Below, in pieces: positions 45,403 through 58,185 of a stretch of 64,000 nucleotides of DNA; the first letter of the stretch is position 1, and every line of letters starts with the position of its first letter. The position numbers were made by a program, and so were the translations under genes. Below the pieces are notes generated by a model, which saw only the letters and a list, made by a program, of their open reading frames with translations, ran no database searches and was not told the origin of the DNA. The stretch is from Kwoniella bestiolae CBS 10118 (lineage: Eukaryota; Basidiomycota; Tremellomycetes; Tremellales; Cryptococcaceae), in contig NC_089247.1 in the NCBI RefSeq assembly GCF_000512585.2, positions 1,364,001 through 1,428,000 of the forward strand, read 5' to 3'.

Positions 45403-46997
45403 ATGGCTTTCTCATCCTTGGCAGATGAACTGGCAGGTGCTTTCGACGACCCGCCTCTCAATGACGGAGATGGAGTGGGGTTGGGTCAGTCTTTGGCGGA
45501 TGAGTTTGGGCTGGATTATGGGTTGGAGCACGGCGAAGCAGAGGAGCAAGGATTGAATGGTAAGTAAAATATCTGTGTGAGAGTCAAGCGGAAAAGGAAA
45601 AATGATTAGAAAGAGATACATGTAAAGATAAAATTAGCTAATGATATAATTCATCTCGTAATGGCCCCTCCTTTTCAGACCCCTCTACACCTCCCAGAAA
45701 CGCCCACAATCTACCCAAACTCCGTACCCCACCCAATGAGAATGGACGACGCACCGCCAAATCGTCATATGAACCTACGAACCTGGACGATACCTCGCCT
45801 TATAGGGGGATAGACGAAGTGGAATTGGAGTACCGACAAGACCATTCGTTCTCCCCCCTGAATGAGCAAGATAGTTTCGCAGAGGATCTAGAGAGATATG
45901 AGCATATCGATAATCTACCTACTAGTCCGATACGCAATAGAGTTGTGGCTAGTAAATCCTCGAGTAGATCTTTGAGGGTAAATATGAAATCTTCTGTCAA
46001 GTCGCTGGAACCCGTGCAGAACGATAGGGAGGAGGATATACGGGAATCTTTGATAGTCCTTTCTGAGGGGGTGGCGAGGGGTTCGAAGTTGTTGGGTTCG
46101 TTGCGTCAACTTAACCACCATCATCATCATCCTATAACGGATAAAGAGGACGGTGGGAAGGAGGGAGGGAAGAACAGAGAAGACTTGGAGATTAGATTGC
46201 AGAAACATTTGAATAGGATGAATGAAGTTGAGAGGACAAGGGATGAGTGGAATAGGGATTTGGGGGTTTGGTCCAGGGAAGCTGGACTGGGTGGGCTGGA
46301 GGGGAACGTTGCAGTCGACAGCCCAGACGGGAAATTAAGTGATTTGGTAGAGGCAGAGGAAGGGGAGAGTTTGGGATGGACCGGTGAATTGGCTTTAAAA
46401 GCAGACTTGCCATCGCCATCACCGCATGATACTCAACCGTCTCCAAAAGACAATGAAGCACCTCAAGAACAAGTACTAGAACCGGAACATGTCGATCCTC
46501 ACGATTTATTACTTCTCGAAGAAGATTCTCTCCCTTCCCATCCATCCGACCATTCCCTCCTATTGCCCATAACCCCTTCAATTTCTACTACTTTCCATAT
46601 ATCGCACAACCCAGATCCGAATACCCCACGATCTCTGTCAGTCCTAATTAGGAAAGTACAGAGAGACACCGACCTCCTACTTATCGCACTAAGGAATCTA
46701 TCCGATACAATCCACACGACGACCTCCTTCCATACCTCCATAAGCAGACTAATGAAAGGTATCAAGTCCTCCCTTGACTCATACCGCGAGAGGGATGAGG
46801 TAGAAGCAATGGCGAAGAGGAGGATAGAAGAATGGGAAGAGGAGAGATTGAAGATTGGATTGACCCGTGGGCATGGCGGGACGTTCAAGGATAGGTTGGA
46901 TAGGGAGTGTAGGGAGTTTGAGAGGGTTTTGGAGGGGTATGGGGAGAGGTTGATGGAATTACAAAAGGGTACAACAAGGATGGTGAGCGTTGCGTGA
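45403..46997 (+). CDS. Unrecognised acidic coiled-coil protein
   Basis: Two exons (45403-45559 and 45679-46997) give 491 residues, with an Asp codon split across the intron. The N-terminus, MAFSSLADELAGAFDD, is acidic and followed by LADEFGLDYGLE. Residues 60-190 are polar. A heptad-like helix occurs around 215-260 (LEIRLQKHLNRMNEVERTRDEWNRDL), and the last 150 residues form further long helices (LSVLIRKVQRDTDLLLIALRNLSDTI, then RRIEEWEEERLKIGL). A His run of five occurs near residue 190. No known domain, signal or membrane segment is seen. The long second exon, good splice sites and ordered helices support a real gene. A structural, cytoskeletal or spindle-pole role would be a guess. Confidence 0.7.
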
Positions 46998-47773
46998 GGT
47001 GAAGCTACGGAACGATACTAGGACGTAGTGATACTGTCCCTACCCTGTTTTGTTTCTCAGAAAGATGAGAATAGAGCTTTAGAAAAGAACAGTGGAGAAT
47101 GGGGAAAGGTATATACATGCTCTGCTCATAGGAATAACCGACACTTGATGATGATGATGATGATAATGACTAAACTGCACATGAATGATGAATGATTATG
47201 CTCTTATCTTTTCTTCCGCACATATATTCGATACTAGATACTATCCGAAGCATACCTGTACATAGGAATGAGTACCCGTATCTTTTGTATCGATGATGTC
47301 AATTTGTTTGCTGGAATCATGCGGTACTCCTACTCCCCTCGCATCCATCGGAAATGACCGAAGGGCATGTTAACTCTATGACGATAACGTTAGTTGGATG
47401 TTTAGCAATCACACGGAGCACACTTTATCGATCTCACATTAAATATCCTATGATCGAATCACTCACCCTTGTATCCCATACTTGCTTATCGTAACGATGT
47501 GTAAGCACTTTCCATAGAGGAAACAGTGTTCGATATCTCACAACGACACGTTCCTTTCTCAACACTGGACCAACAACACACGCTTGTTCATCGTCCCCGA
47601 TTTCGGTAGATCAAGAGTTGCAGTAGGCGCTTCAGTCTGCTTTGTCTCGGAACCTCACAACTATCGCTGCTATCTATCTATGTCCGTGGCGTGCGCCTGA
47701 TCAAACGTATTGTCTCATCATACTCGATACCTCTGTCAAACGATATCAACACCGACCATCGGCCGATCTCACA
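46998..47773. other. Intergenic region between the 45.4 kb gene and the MFS gene
   Basis: About 775 bp, including a short GAT repeat near 47148-47166. The open frame continues upstream of the MFS start to 47642 without an ATG, so it is treated as leader. Confidence 0.45.
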
Positions 47774-50700
47774 ATGTCCCCATCAACCACCGCTCGACCG
47801 ACCCTCAACCCCAATCCCTCCCTCCCATCCCATCTCCGACCTTCCTTATCCCTACCCCACAGCCGATCAGGCTCATCAACCCCCACACCAACACCGCACA
47901 ACCAACAACACACCTACGTACCCTCATTCGACGACGTGGGACTGTCCGCCAACGGGATCGACGAGCGAGCTCTGTTCTCACAACACAATACCCCGATTTC
48001 CTCTCCTTTACCCCACTCTGCTCCTGGGGGAGAGGGTAATCCATTTGATGATGAGGAGGACCGGGGACAGGGAGGGGATATATCAGAGTGGAGGAAAGCA
48101 AGTCCGAAATGGTTATATCCCTTTATAATTGGTGTACCCCTCTGTATAGGGATGTCAATCGCGCCAAAAGCGGAATTGTTCGTCAATCTAGCTTGTCTTG
48201 CGCATCCTCCTTCAGCTACCAAGGATTCGACGAGCGTTCATGGTCTTCAATTGGGCGAAGCTACTTCGGGGCTCAACGTTTATGGCTTTTCAACGAATGT
48301 GTATAGTACCGATAAAGATAGAATACAACCATTCTTGCCATCCCCTATTCAACCTTCTACCAATATCTCATTAGACGATGGATATATCCTTTCGCCCGCG
48401 GATAAGTGGTTCTTGAAACTACAACATGATTTATACGAGTACAAACTACACCATTCGACTAATTCGACAAAGCCTGGACCGTCCGGTCGACCTGTGATTA
48501 TCAACCCACCGGGACCGGAACCTTCTGAACCTTTACCTAGACCTGACGAGCCCTTACCCTCGCAAGATGGAGATGGGGATCAAGGTGAAAAGGACCCTTC
48601 GCCATCTAGAGACAAGGATGGAAGCGACAAGGAGGGGCACAGACAATATGAGGAGATCGATCCGAGATTGTGTAAGAAGGATGCGAAAGTGCAGGCTGCT
48701 GCTGCTAGGTTGACTATGTGTGAGTATGGCTCTACTTCTACCTTGGCGAATGATGGATGCTATGACTACTTGGTGGTTTGATTATCTGGACTTGAGAGTG
48801 TGGACGAGCGCTGATATCCTTCGTGGGATGGGTGATCAGTGATGACTCTCACTATGGGATTATTATCAGCCCTGACCACCGGGTTCTGGGGTCAAACATC
48901 CGATAAACTGGGTAGAACAAAGGTCATTGCCTTTGTCGAGATAGGTTTATTGTTGAAGTGGGTTGCATCATTCTTCAGTCTTGGCATTATATCTAAGCTC
49001 ATGCTGACCATCATACTCCCTCCAGCGAAATATGCTTCATCGTCGTAGCCAACTTCCCTTACCTCGTCCCAGGAGGGTATCGAGCATTACTCTTTGGCCC
49101 GATAGTAGAGGGACTACTAGGAGGGTACAGTACGATATCAGCTACGCTCAACGCGTACGTATCGGACATTACGCCTGATGGGAGTCGAGTGACCATCTTC
49201 GCGAGGATCAGCGGGCTGTTCATGGCTGGGTTCGCACTTGGGCCGGTGTTGGGGAGTATGTTGATCACGTGGAGTGGTGATATGTGGGTATTGATTCTCT
49301 TGTCTGACACGCCCTCCCCTTTCCCCCATTAACTCTCACACGATGATATGCGAGCCAGTAAATTCTATTATGATTGTAAGTCGAGCTGACCTATGGGTGG
49401 TGATGATAGTATGACCCCATTCTACGTCAACGCGATAATCTACACCCTCTACATCCCATTAATCGTCTTCCTACTTCCCGAATCCCTATCCTCCGAAGCA
49501 AGAGCACAACTAGCGAAAAATGCCAAACTCGCCAAAGAAGAGGCATCGAAAAGAGATCAACTAGAAAGAGAATGGGAGAACGAGACCCCCTTCCTGCCCG
49601 ATGGACAGGGGGAAGAAACCGATCCATTGTTATCTGGATGGTCGAGGCTATCAACCAACCAAGCATCGAAAACTCGGAAGCGGACAATAGGCAATTTCAA
49701 GCGATTCGCCAGGAAGTTGTTTGGTTTTTTACAACCTTTGAGCATTTTCATTCCTTCTAGGAAAGAGGGTGAGAGGCATAGGGATTGGAATTTGACGGTT
49801 GTGGGGGCGGGGCTGTTCTTTATGAGTATGGTGTTTGTGAGTTTTACATTCTCCTATCTTAGCACCACAATCGGCGGAGTATCTGAATTTTGCGAGCCTG
49901 CTCATTCGGGATATATAGAATGAGTTCGGAATTTAAGCTGACAGATGGATTGACTTGTAGGGAATAATGAGTATTAAGGCCCAGTTCACATTTTACGCGT
50001 ATGGTTGGACTTCTGCTCAAGTGAGTGGGATAAGATCCTCCGGGGTTCTCCTTTGGAAATCAGCGATGGCTGACTCCTGAACTGGATGATAGCTTGGGCC
50101 ATACATGTCGATCACTGCTTTCTCGAGGAGTTTCGTTCTCATCATTTTGGTACCAGGCAAGTCACCATCCCACACCTTGCAGAGGCTCTCATTCACACGA
50201 GGTATGTGCTGATGTCCTTACCCAAACAGTTGTAATGCACTACGTCAAACCTCGATTCCTCGCTGCCGAGGCGGAGACAGTCAACGCCGTATCACATCCA
50301 ACAATAGCTGAAGAAGAAACAATCCAAGACCCCTCTTCCTCAGCCATAACCACCTCGTCCACTTCCGCATCTACCCCCAAACCACAACGATCAGCACACC
50401 TAGATCTACTGACCGTGCGAATCGCCCTAATTCTCGAAAGCATCCCATACCTCCTCTTAGCTCTCTCTCCCTCACCGATGGGATTCGTCCTCCTCTCTAT
50501 CCTTCTTACTCTCGGAGGCCCCTCCAACCCAGCTGCAAACTCGCTTGCATTATCGTTGCTGAGCGACCCATCCCAATCTGGAAGGTTATTCGGGGCGCTA
50601 AGTGTCCTCCATGCGCTGGGGGCGAATTTGATCTCCCCATTGATGTTTGGGACGGTGTACGCTGCTACTGTCGGGACGTACGCTCCTACTATATTTGCGA

Positions 50701-50903
50701 TCGCTGCTGGGTCGTTGATCCTCGCTCAGATCTGTATGGCTTTTGTCAAGTTGGATAGGAATAAGAGGGATGGTGTGGAGGAAGGGGAGGGAGGGGCAGG
50801 GGGAAGGGGGAGAAGTAGGAGGGTAAAGAGGGTTAGCAGCTCGAGTTTTGGCGTGAGGGGTGGAGCGGGTGGGTATGGTGCGGTGGATGAGGATGGGAAT
50901 TGA
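47774..50903 (+). CDS. Major facilitator superfamily transporter with large loops
   Basis: Seven exons (47774-48719, 48840-48957, 49026-49283, 49410-49836, 49961-50020, 50093-50156 and 50230-50903) give 848 residues. A Ser/Pro-rich cytoplasmic tail (1-110) precedes TM1 (WLYPFIIGVPLCIGM, about 113-133). A loop of about 180 residues follows, with Pro/Glu repeats and possible N-glycosylation sites (NIS, NST). TM2-TM3 carry the MFS signature GFWGQTSDKLGRTK. The middle loop (about 470-560) is charged. Later helices include IILVP, the SIPYLLLALSPSPMGFVLLSILL pair and PAANSLALSLLSDPSQSGRLFGAL. The substrate cannot be read from the sequence; the pattern is nearest to TetA/HIAT1-like fungal carriers. 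The sixth intron uses a GC donor (50157), the only choice that keeps frame. A weak alternative start lies further upstream but lacks ATG. Confidence 0.85.
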
Positions 50904-51211
50904 GTGTTGGAGGATATCTGAGAATATAACGTAGGTGTGTTAGATGGGATGTGTTTGCATGGTTCAGTCGTCCGCGTGAATTGTAATTGAGGAGCGGGAT
51001 CGTATAGATACTTTTGTTTTGCTTTGCTTTGTATTAATGGTCTATTGATATTGTATTTTGAATATGTAGTTTGTTGGTCATACACGGTTGATGTATGAGA
51101 TGGAGATACGATCTGAATAATACCTATATACGTTGGTCGTTGGTGGTACAGTATGATAGCCGCAAATGAATACACAACTACAACATCTCAAGCATAATAC
51201 GTATGATTACA
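50904..51211. other. Intergenic region, convergent 3' ends
   Basis: 308 bp between the MFS gene and the dehydrogenase gene. AT-rich, with no gene seen. Confidence 0.4.
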
Positions 51212-52667
51212 TCACTTCGCCTCAACCACATCCCCCCTCTCATCATACACATAAAACCCCCTCCCCCCCTTCCTCCCAACCCAACCAGCATCCACCATCC
51301 TCCCCAACAGCGTGGCTGGCCGATACTTGCTATCTCCCGTTTCAGTGTGTAGAACCCTCTGGATGTTCAAGCATGTATCTAGTCCTATGAGATCTGCGAG
51401 TTTCAGGGGGCCCATGGGATGGGACATGCCTAGTTGGAAGGTCTTGTCTATATCTTGGGGGGATGCTATGCCCTATCAATTCATTCAAAGAAAAGTCAGT
51501 ATTGCTCTCTCAGTTTTCCTTTCCAACGCAGGTATTCTATCGCAGTCTGACAAGGGTCCAAGGCAGATGAGAGGTCTACATGGCGCACACAAACTCACCC
51601 TCTCCAACACCATGATAGCCTCGTTGATCATTGGCATAAGGATCGCGTTGGCTATGAACCCTGGTGAATCGGTTGAAGTGGTCACTTCTATTTAGGGAGC
51701 ATGTCAGGATTAGAGAGGTGGTGTTGATACACACTGCAGAACAGAGGTGGGCTCGACTCACCTTTCTTACAAGCTTTACCGAACGCTTTGGCCCTTTCGA
51801 TAGTTTGCTGGGAAGTTTGCAGTGCAGGTATGATCTCGACTAGCTTCCTAACTCCAGGGCAAATCAGTATCATCCCTTTGGACTACCGATCCTATGTGAA
51901 AGGAGGAATGACTCACATCACAGGAACAGGGTTGAAGTAGTGTATACTATGACGGTGGTATATTGATTAATCTGTTAGCATGAGGAATAGATACTATTTG
52001 TATAAAGTTGATGATGCGAATAGACTTTTGGTTTGGTGAACTAACCCTATCACCCTCTGCGAGCTCTCCTGGCTCTCCTCTTTACCCATCCCCGACCCAG
52101 CAGAAGCTGCAAGCTTGGTTATACTGATACTACTAGTATTGCTACCCAATATCGTCGAGGGGGTTAATGCGTTACCTAGTCGTTTGAATAGACCTAATTT
52201 CAGAGCTGGTATTTCAGGTATAGCCTAGGCAAATAAGTTTCAGTCAGTGTTTGTGAAGTTGAGAACTGGCTCATAACTCACCTCAATGACCAAATCAACA
52301 TCATCCCTTATACTCCCCTCACCACCTCCTTCAGAACCGTCCCCCTGACTCGTACTGAACCTCGATAATGCCTCGTCTGCCTGTTCACTTGTCAATCGCG
52401 ATTTCGACACGTCCCTTGATATTAGCGATTTGTACTTGTCCGTCGCTGATGATAGAACGGAGGAGGAGGGGTCGTATATCGTTATTGGTATTTTGGCGTG
52501 GACGGCTGATACGTAGCTATATACATACTATAGTATTAGTACAAAACTTTCATGAAACCCAGATGAGGAGTTTTGCGGGTTCCGCCAAGAGCTGTCACCC
52601 ACGCTATGCCCAGACCCATTTGGCCTGCTCCTATAATAGCTGCTTTTCGAATCGATTGAAGGGTCAT
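51212..52667 (-). CDS. 3-hydroxyacyl-CoA dehydrogenase (short-chain / hydroxybutyryl type)
   Basis: This NAD-dependent enzyme oxidises 3-hydroxyacyl-CoA to 3-ketoacyl-CoA in fatty-acid or butyrate metabolism. Seven exons (52603-52667, 52282-52516, 52046-52224, 51917-51946, 51762-51847, 51599-51687 and 51212-51472) give 314 residues, normal for the single-domain family. The Rossmann motif GAGQMGLGIAYVSA (about 12-25) is rebuilt across the first intron. NTSSISITKLA and the catalytic-His segment GIHYFNPVPVMKLVEI follow, the latter joined from a 30-nt exon and its neighbour. The C-terminal domain has DSPGFIANAILMPMINEA and GMSHPMGPLKLADLIGLDT. The protein ends EAK, so it lacks a classic PTS1 peroxisomal signal, and no clear mitochondrial presequence is seen. 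Location is therefore open. Confidence 0.92.
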
Positions 52668-53727
52668 GGTGCGTAGGTGGTGGGGAGTACTGTGGTGTGT
52701 GAGTGTCAGTCTCTAGTCTATGTCTACGAGTAGTGAGTCTTGATTGTGATGGATATCACCTGAACAGTGAAAGGTGTTTACATATACTCTCTCTTCACCA
52801 TCAATGATCTCAATCGAGCACATGTGAGCTGGATCAACCGGTTACAACCATCTCACCTTTCTAACCGGATCGACAGATTACATTATATTCAGGGTGATAA
52901 TGATAGTATTACGTACTACACATCACATCACCCAAGAGTCTGGAATGTGTATTTATATTTTCCATGTGTGACCCTAAAAACAGACGCGCCTTTTCTATGA
53001 CAGATTATGTGTCAACACAGCATACAGCATACCGTAGTATGGGGATCATGACATTACGACACTGGTGAAAACAGGTGAAAGGGGTATCCCCGCAGTGATC
53101 GATGCATGCATTCGCAAGGGTGTGTACAGCATAGCTAGTCAAGATACTCACCTCACTGTGTCATTCATCTTGTAGTCGAGTCAGTCAAGTGGATTATAGT
53201 CAAAGGAGGTAACCACTCACCTCACTCAACCTTTCAACGTCATTCCATCATCACTACTACTCTGCACGTTCATTTTACACTGGTGGAAGTAATTCCGAAA
53301 CAACATCACATCACTACTTATATCTATATACATACCCCCATCCATCCGACGATACCAAGCCAACTTTATCTCAAGGTGTCCGAATAGAAGATAGAAGAAA
53401 GTAGCCAAGTGCAATCAACCGTATACGGAACTAGACAAACAATAGACGTTGCACTGCATCTGCATCTGCTTCCTCAGTCTGAGACTGCGTCGAACGAAGA
53501 AGAAGGAAGTCCGTGCATCGGTATCCGTACCCGTATACCTATACCTATACCTATACCTACCGAATCAAAGGGGATACGAAGCGATATCGACCGAACACGA
53601 TACCAACATAAAACAACGTCGAAGAGAAGGCTCATCTACCGTAGACACAGGAGACATCACAACATAGTCATATCTCATAGCAAGACAATATAGAAGGTGC
53701 TGTTCTCTTCTTCCAACCCATCGCACG
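52668..53727. promoter_or_regulatory. Divergent intergenic region between the dehydrogenase and NIPA genes
   Basis: 1.06 kb with both promoters. An ATACCT hexamer repeats four times at 53535-53558 in the NIPA leader. Short frames are present but none looks coding. Confidence 0.45.
53535..53558 (+). repeat. Four copies of ATACCT
   Basis: Perfect hexamer tandem repeat in the leader of the NIPA-like gene. Confidence 0.88.
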
Positions 53728-56700
53728 ATGTCCTCCTCAATAACATCCTCAGCAACATCCTCCATCTCCGCCTCAGCATCCGCCGCAAGTGGGTTGATAG
53801 ATAAATCGCGTAATCCTAATTTCAAGATCGTAGGTATATGTCTAGCAGTGGGATCGGGTCTGCTCATCGGATCGAGTTTCGTGATTAAGAAGAAAGGGTT
53901 GTTGAACTCTACGAAGAAGTATGGGAATGTTGCGGGGGAGGGACATGGGTATTTGAAGTCTTGGTTGTGGTGGGCTGGGATGATTACTATGATTGTGGGG
54001 GAGATATGTAATTTTGTGGCTTAGTGAGTTTACTTCTTTGGTGGTATGGAACGTGAGTCGTGGGGGATAGGGGAAGGCCAAACAGGCGAGAGGAGGGAGT
54101 AGTATAGGATTGTAGGGACAAACGTAGGAGATTGACCAGACAGCTGAATATCAGATAATCACGGAGCTGACTGCTTCTGACCTTCGATATAGCGCCTTCA
54201 CTGAAGCCATCTTGGTCACACCTATGGGAGCTTTGTCAGTAGTGGTAGCAGCCATCCTATCGCATTTCCTGCTAAAAGAGAAATTAACTTTCTTCGTAAG
54301 CTCACTCCATTGTCCTCCCTCGAGATTATGACGACCCACATCCTCCGTCCCCCCAAATAGCTATTCTGTTCTTAATCGAACTGACATACCCAATTCTTCG
54401 TAGGGCTGGATAGGCTGCACCCTCTGCATAATGGGCGCCGTCATCCTCGCCCTCAACGCACCCGAAGAACAATCCGTAACGACCATCAACGAATTCAAGA
54501 AGCTCTTCCTATCTGTCGGATTCCTCGTATGGGCTAGTTTACTCATTGCAGGAAGTTTGGTGACCATCTTCTTTGTCGCTCCGAGGTGGGGCAAGAAGAG
54601 CATGTTGCCTTATATTAGTATATGCAGTTTGATAGGTGGGATTAGCGTTAGTTGTACGCAGGGATTGGGGGCTAGTATCGTTACGAGTATACAGGGGTGA
54701 GTAGTTGCGGTGAAGTACAAGATACTGATATGAGAGTTTCTTTTACTGATATTCGGTTCGTTTTCTTAGCAACAACCAGGTGAAGAATTGGTTCTTCTGG
54801 TTTTTATTCGTATTTGTCGTGATCACGCTTTTGACCGAGTAAGCTACATTGCCTTTGAGAAAACACGAAGAATGTCAGCTTACCCTGCTCATACACAGAA
54901 TCAATTACCTTAATAAAGCGCTCGAGCTATTCAAGTGAGCTTTTCCTTTCTCGTCCAGACTGCTAATTCGTATATGCTAATCTCCCATCACAGCACCTCA
55001 ATGGTCGTTCCCGTCTACTTCTGCTTCTTCTCCTCCGCAACGCTCATAACCTCTTTCATCCTATATCAAGGCCTCAAAGCATCCGCCGTAACACTTATAA
55101 CCATGGTCCTAGGATTCCTGGTCACCTGCTTGGGAATCACTTTATTGCAATTATCCAAAGTCGATCCTGAAACCCTAGATACCAAGCTAGATAGGAAATC
55201 TACTATACTGATGCAAGCTGCCAAACATCAGACTGAAGATGCCGAGAAGGGAGAGCTCACGTCGGCTGAGGACCCAGGGATGGACGCTCTTCGAGGAGGG
55301 TTTGGGGCGGTCGGATCGATCATTAGGGCTAGGAGCGTTAGTAGGAGGATGTCGACTTCTTCGTCTGGTACTGGGTTGGGAGGTGGGAAGGGGATGTATG
55401 GGTATAGTACGGGGAATTTGAGTACGCATGGATTGGGGCATTTGGAGAGATTCCAATGTGAGTGAGGCATTTATCCTGCCGATTGTTGTGGTTCCATGAC
55501 TCGACGGGGGGCTTCCGTCGTTGGATAGGAATTTGGTCTGTCTTCGCGATGTTATGCTGATACCTGTCGCGGTCGCAGTGTCCGATAATCCTATGCCCGC
55601 CGATGCGATGGACCAAATCTCTCTGCACTCTGCCAAGTCGCCCTCGGCCCTATCTCCTTCAGGGGGTTTCCCGCACCATCATAATCAATACTTTCCCTCG
55701 CCCCAAAGGTCAAAATCACAATTGAAGGCAAGTCAAAATCCCTTTGAATACATCCCCTTGGATATTATTACAAGCCCAAATATCAAATTCAATTCGAATT
55801 CTTACAAAGTTCTGAACTCACCTTTACGAAGAGTATCAAATTCAATTGCAACTCTATCAACGTTGAACACCTCTATTTCTACTTCTGAAAAAGCACAAGC
55901 TAATGACCAAATCCTTTTTTCACCTTTATCAAAACAGTTCGAAGAAGCCGATGTAGTGCATCAATATCACTATGGCTCTCAGCCCGACGACGCTGCCGTA
56001 CACAGTTATCGACCTCACCCCCCACCCCACTCTCAAGGAAGTATACCACCCCCTTCTCCTTCCGCTTCTGCTTCGGGTATGCCCACGATGGGAAATCGAC
56101 AACCTTCCAGCGGATCTGTATACCCGGTCATAGAGGAAGCTGACGAAGAGGACATCTCCTCGAAGGAAAAAGAAAAGGCTTCTTCTTCAAGGGTATACAC
56201 CAATCCAGTCATAGTGAGGGATCAAGCGTACTTGCCAAACTCCAATTCAGATTATTTGGACCCCTACACCCATCCTCAACCTGCCGATCTGCCCACACCG
56301 CAGAAGCTCAACCCTGGACATAGGGGTTTCAGCGGCCTATTCCATTTCCCCTCTGGTCCTGATCTATCTCTGGGAAGTCATGGTAGAAGATCCAAATCGA
56401 AAGATCGATCTGAGAAGTTCCCTTCGACGAAAAAGGGTGAGAAAGATGAACTGGACAAACAGGAGAGAACGGCGCTAGTACCCTCGACAAGCTATGATGA
56501 TGAGATAACGTATGAGAGTGATGATGATCTGGATGGAGATGGGAGGACGACGACGGAGAATGCCCATGAGGCTGAAGCTCAGATAGGCGTTGGACACCGT
56601 GTGAACCTTAGTACATCCACGTCCACGACGGCGACGAGTGATGCCTTGCCTGCGTCGTCTAGGACTACGACTACGTTTGGGACTAATCCTGGTGATAGGT

Positions 56701-56810
56701 CTAGGGAGAGTAGCAGTGGGTCTGGGAGTGGACCGATGGGTCCGAGGGCTTTGCCTTCGAAGGGTAGGAAAGACCCACCTGGATTTGCGGGACCGAGGTA
56801 TGGATTGTAA
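53728..56810 (+). CDS. NIPA-like (DUF803) magnesium transporter with long tail
   Basis: NIPA proteins are multi-pass membrane carriers of Mg2+ with a DMT-like fold. Seven exons (53728-54023, 54193-54295, 54404-54696, 54770-54838, 54899-54934, 54994-55457 and 55579-56810) give 830 residues. Residues 30-350 hold about nine membrane helices. Family segments are VGSGLLIGSSFVIKKKGLL, WWAGMITMIVGEICNFVAYAF, EAILVTPMGALSVVVAAIL and TEINYLNKALELFNTSMVVPVYF, all continuous across splice junctions. After residue 370 the chain is a cytoplasmic, Ser/Pro/charged, disordered tail of more than 450 residues, much longer than in animal NIPA. The exon of 36 nt is one of several very short exons in the window. 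Confidence 0.9.
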
Positions 56811-57262
56811 AGATTTGTTAATAGGTGTGATATGGACTTTTAAATGTGTTTGATTGGTCTTGTGTTTATTGGAATTGAATTGGATATTGGATTAGAAGTG
56901 AACCTACTCATATACATGAAGGAGACGGGATTGATATATATAGTTGTATTGATTGGATTTGGTTTCTTATTAGGATGGAATGGATCGCATAAATGTAAAG
57001 TCTGAAATGGATTGAGGTGTAGAAGTACATTTCTATCTGTGACATCCGTCCGATACCAGTATTTGATAGCAAAGTAGCACATAGCTTCTATCTATGAGGT
57101 TCGTATAGAGTAAAGTTAATCCGGAGTCATCTTTGGATTGACAGACGGTCTTTCCGCCTGACATGGTCATCCAGACTGACCTGACCTGATCAGACAACCC
57201 AATACCCAATCGTAAACCTGGTAAAGCACAATCACTCTCTTGTAGCGGTACCGCCCTACGCT
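56811..57262. other. Intergenic region between convergent NIPA and MOG1 genes
   Basis: Shared 3' flanks, AT-rich with no gene seen. Confidence 0.45.
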
Positions 57263-58185
57263 CTACTCGGTATACCCAAACAACCCGAAATCCTCAATCC
57301 TCAGACTCTTCACACAATCCCCAAAGAACCACCTCTCAACCCTCTCCTTCTCCTGCACGCCCAATCCCCCCTCAGCAGATAAATTAACATTAACGCTCAA
57401 AACCAGATCCGCCTTTTTCCTCTTTCCCGTCTGCTGGTCTTCAAGCCATATCCTCCATAGAGCGACGCCTATCCAAACTTCGTCTGGTATATCCCCCTCG
57501 TGCCCCTCTCGAGGCGCTCCAGAGGGATTATGCGAGAATTTGTGAATGCGCTGTGTACCCCCTAATACTATTGGAGTGGGGGTGCTTGCCTCGCCTTCGG
57601 GAGTGGGGTGGGAGGCGATTGGGTGGGAAGGGGCGGGGGTGAGGATTGTGGAGTGGAGGGAGGCGTTGTCATGAGATATCGAGGAGAAGTGGAATCTGCG
57701 TGATGTGAGAAGAAGTGTGATTAACACTTGTCAATATGTGTATCCCAAGGTGGATAGGATAGGTTGAAATTGGCTATAATTATATGTTTAGGAAGTGGGA
57801 AATGAAGGGAAGTAACAGGTGCGATGACCGGGAAAGAAAGAGAAAGACGAAGAGCAGTACCCACTTGACCGCGTCCCATAGATCCGTACTTGCCAATCCA
57901 TCTTCCACCATCCCTAGCACTTCGAGGACGATGGCAGTGTCCGATGTGGAGGATAGGAAGACCTCCTGGTTATCTGGGATCTGACGTAGGTCGCTGAAGT
58001 CGGAATGAACAATATCAGCTTTATCAGCGATGAAGTATTGGACATGTATATAGATGAGAAGTAGAGAGGTAGATGGTGCTGGGAGTTATAGCTTTGACTA
58101 CTCACCTCGCATCGAGGTAGTCTGAGGGTAAGTTCAGCGAGATGGCTCCTCCGAAGAGTGCCCGGGGTGATAGGGTACTGGTCAT
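57263..58185 (-). CDS. MOG1: Ran-binding nucleotide release factor Mog1
   Basis: Mog1 binds Ran/Gsp1 and promotes nucleotide release during nuclear transport. Three exons (58106-58185, 57865-57993 and 57263-57695) give 213 residues. The N-terminal block LFGGAISLNLPSDYLDASDLRQIPDNQEVF is typical: the LFGGAI start, then the D/R-containing PDNQEVF loop used for Ran contact, here spread over two exons. TAIVLEVLG follows, then after the next intron a helix HFSSISHDN. The C-terminus has WIGVALWRIWLEDQQT and DLVLSVNVNL, matching the last strands. Length is close to other Mog1 proteins. Confidence 0.88.

Noticed and set aside
47642..47773. Upstream extension of the MFS protein
   Set aside because: The frame is open but has no ATG before 47774.
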